Part shown: piece by piece, positions 5,758 through 5,860 of the stretch
Position numbering within the stretch: position 1 is the stretch's first letter
Layout of the letters: each line of letters begins with the position of its first letter
NCBI GenBank assembly: GCA_008363265.1
Contig: RHKR01000169.1
Span: 1-5,860, forward strand
Reading direction: 5' to 3'
DNA: 5,860 nucleotides
Source of the DNA: Chlorobiota bacterium
GTDB taxonomy: Bacteria > Bacteroidota > Ignavibacteria > Ignavibacteriales > Ignavibacteriaceae
The notes under the pieces: generated by a model
Seen by the model: the letters and a program-made list of their open reading frames with translations, nothing else
Databases searched by the model: none
Told to the model about the DNA's origin: nothing
Translations under genes and position numbers: made by a program

Positions 5758-5860
5758 ATGAAGACTGTGGACGCGATAAAATTAAAAGAAGAGATCACGA
5801 AAAAGACATCCAAAGAATATCTCCTGGATCGGGAAAGCTATATGAAAAAATTGGAAGATA
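5758..5860 (+). CDS. Small partner gene of the PIN protein, probable antitoxin (cut by right edge)
   Basis: An ATG one base after the PIN stop codon (TAA T ATG) opens a frame of 34 codons that runs off the window, starting MKTVDAIKLKEEITKKTSKE. GGAG at 5748-5751, inside the end of the PIN gene, is six bases upstream and well placed. The visible part is highly charged (many Lys and Glu) and predicted helical, as in many small antitoxins. I infer an antitoxin role from its position and coupling only; no DNA-binding motif is visible in this fragment. If correct, the order is toxin first, the reverse of the usual vapBC layout. Confidence 0.7.
   Translation, partial: MKTVDAIKLKEEITKKTSKEYLLDRESYMKKLED

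Overview
The window looks like chromosomal DNA from a free-living bacterium of the Bacteroidota/Chlorobiota/Ignavibacteriota assemblage. This is inferred from gene types, not from a marker gene. The hints are a TatD hydrolase fused to a radical SAM domain, a DnaE of the short type remembered from Bacteroidota-like genomes (its 'GCFYIESPGMRSLL' segment), a PIN protein of a subfamily common in that group, and two secreted envelope proteins. Base composition is uneven. The dnaE part is visibly G+C-richer, while the PIN region, the intergenic regions and the left edge are A+T-rich.

Left part (1-950): the start of an unidentified gene runs off the left edge on the minus strand. It is divergent from a secreted LolA-like lipoprotein-carrier protein (227-937, plus), whose start is fixed by a good Shine-Dalgarno sequence and a clean signal peptide. 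That gene converges on a TatD-radical SAM fusion (950-2320, minus) with only 12 bases between the stop codons.

Middle (2321-3466): a 233-base divergent spacer carries a 21-base A+T-rich palindrome just upstream of the tatD start. Next is a lipoprotein (2554-3366, plus) that reads as two tandem lipocalin-like domains. The convergent gap after it holds seven in-register 8-base repeats of consensus TTAAGTTC.

Right part (3467-5860): a 552-residue ORF on the minus strand is the C-terminal half of a DNA polymerase III alpha subunit (fingers, HhH, clamp-motif-like and OB regions). The PHP and catalytic palm domains are absent and are not found upstream. Despite this, the ORF lies directly behind a strong-looking promoter (TTGACA-17-TATTTT) whose start region is covered by a 20-base palindrome. 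That is the geometry of a repressor-controlled, possibly LexA/SOS-type, operator. A start-stop pair (ATG TAA) with its own Shine-Dalgarno sequence lies between the operator and the ORF. Divergent from it, a PIN-domain (VapC-type) gene is followed one base later by a small gene cut off by the right edge, probably a toxin-antitoxin-like pair in toxin-first order.

The most unusual part is the truncated polymerase under an intact-looking operator. The TatD-radical SAM fusion is the most interesting enzyme. I saw no tRNA, rRNA, CRISPR array, insertion sequence or complete novel multi-gene system.
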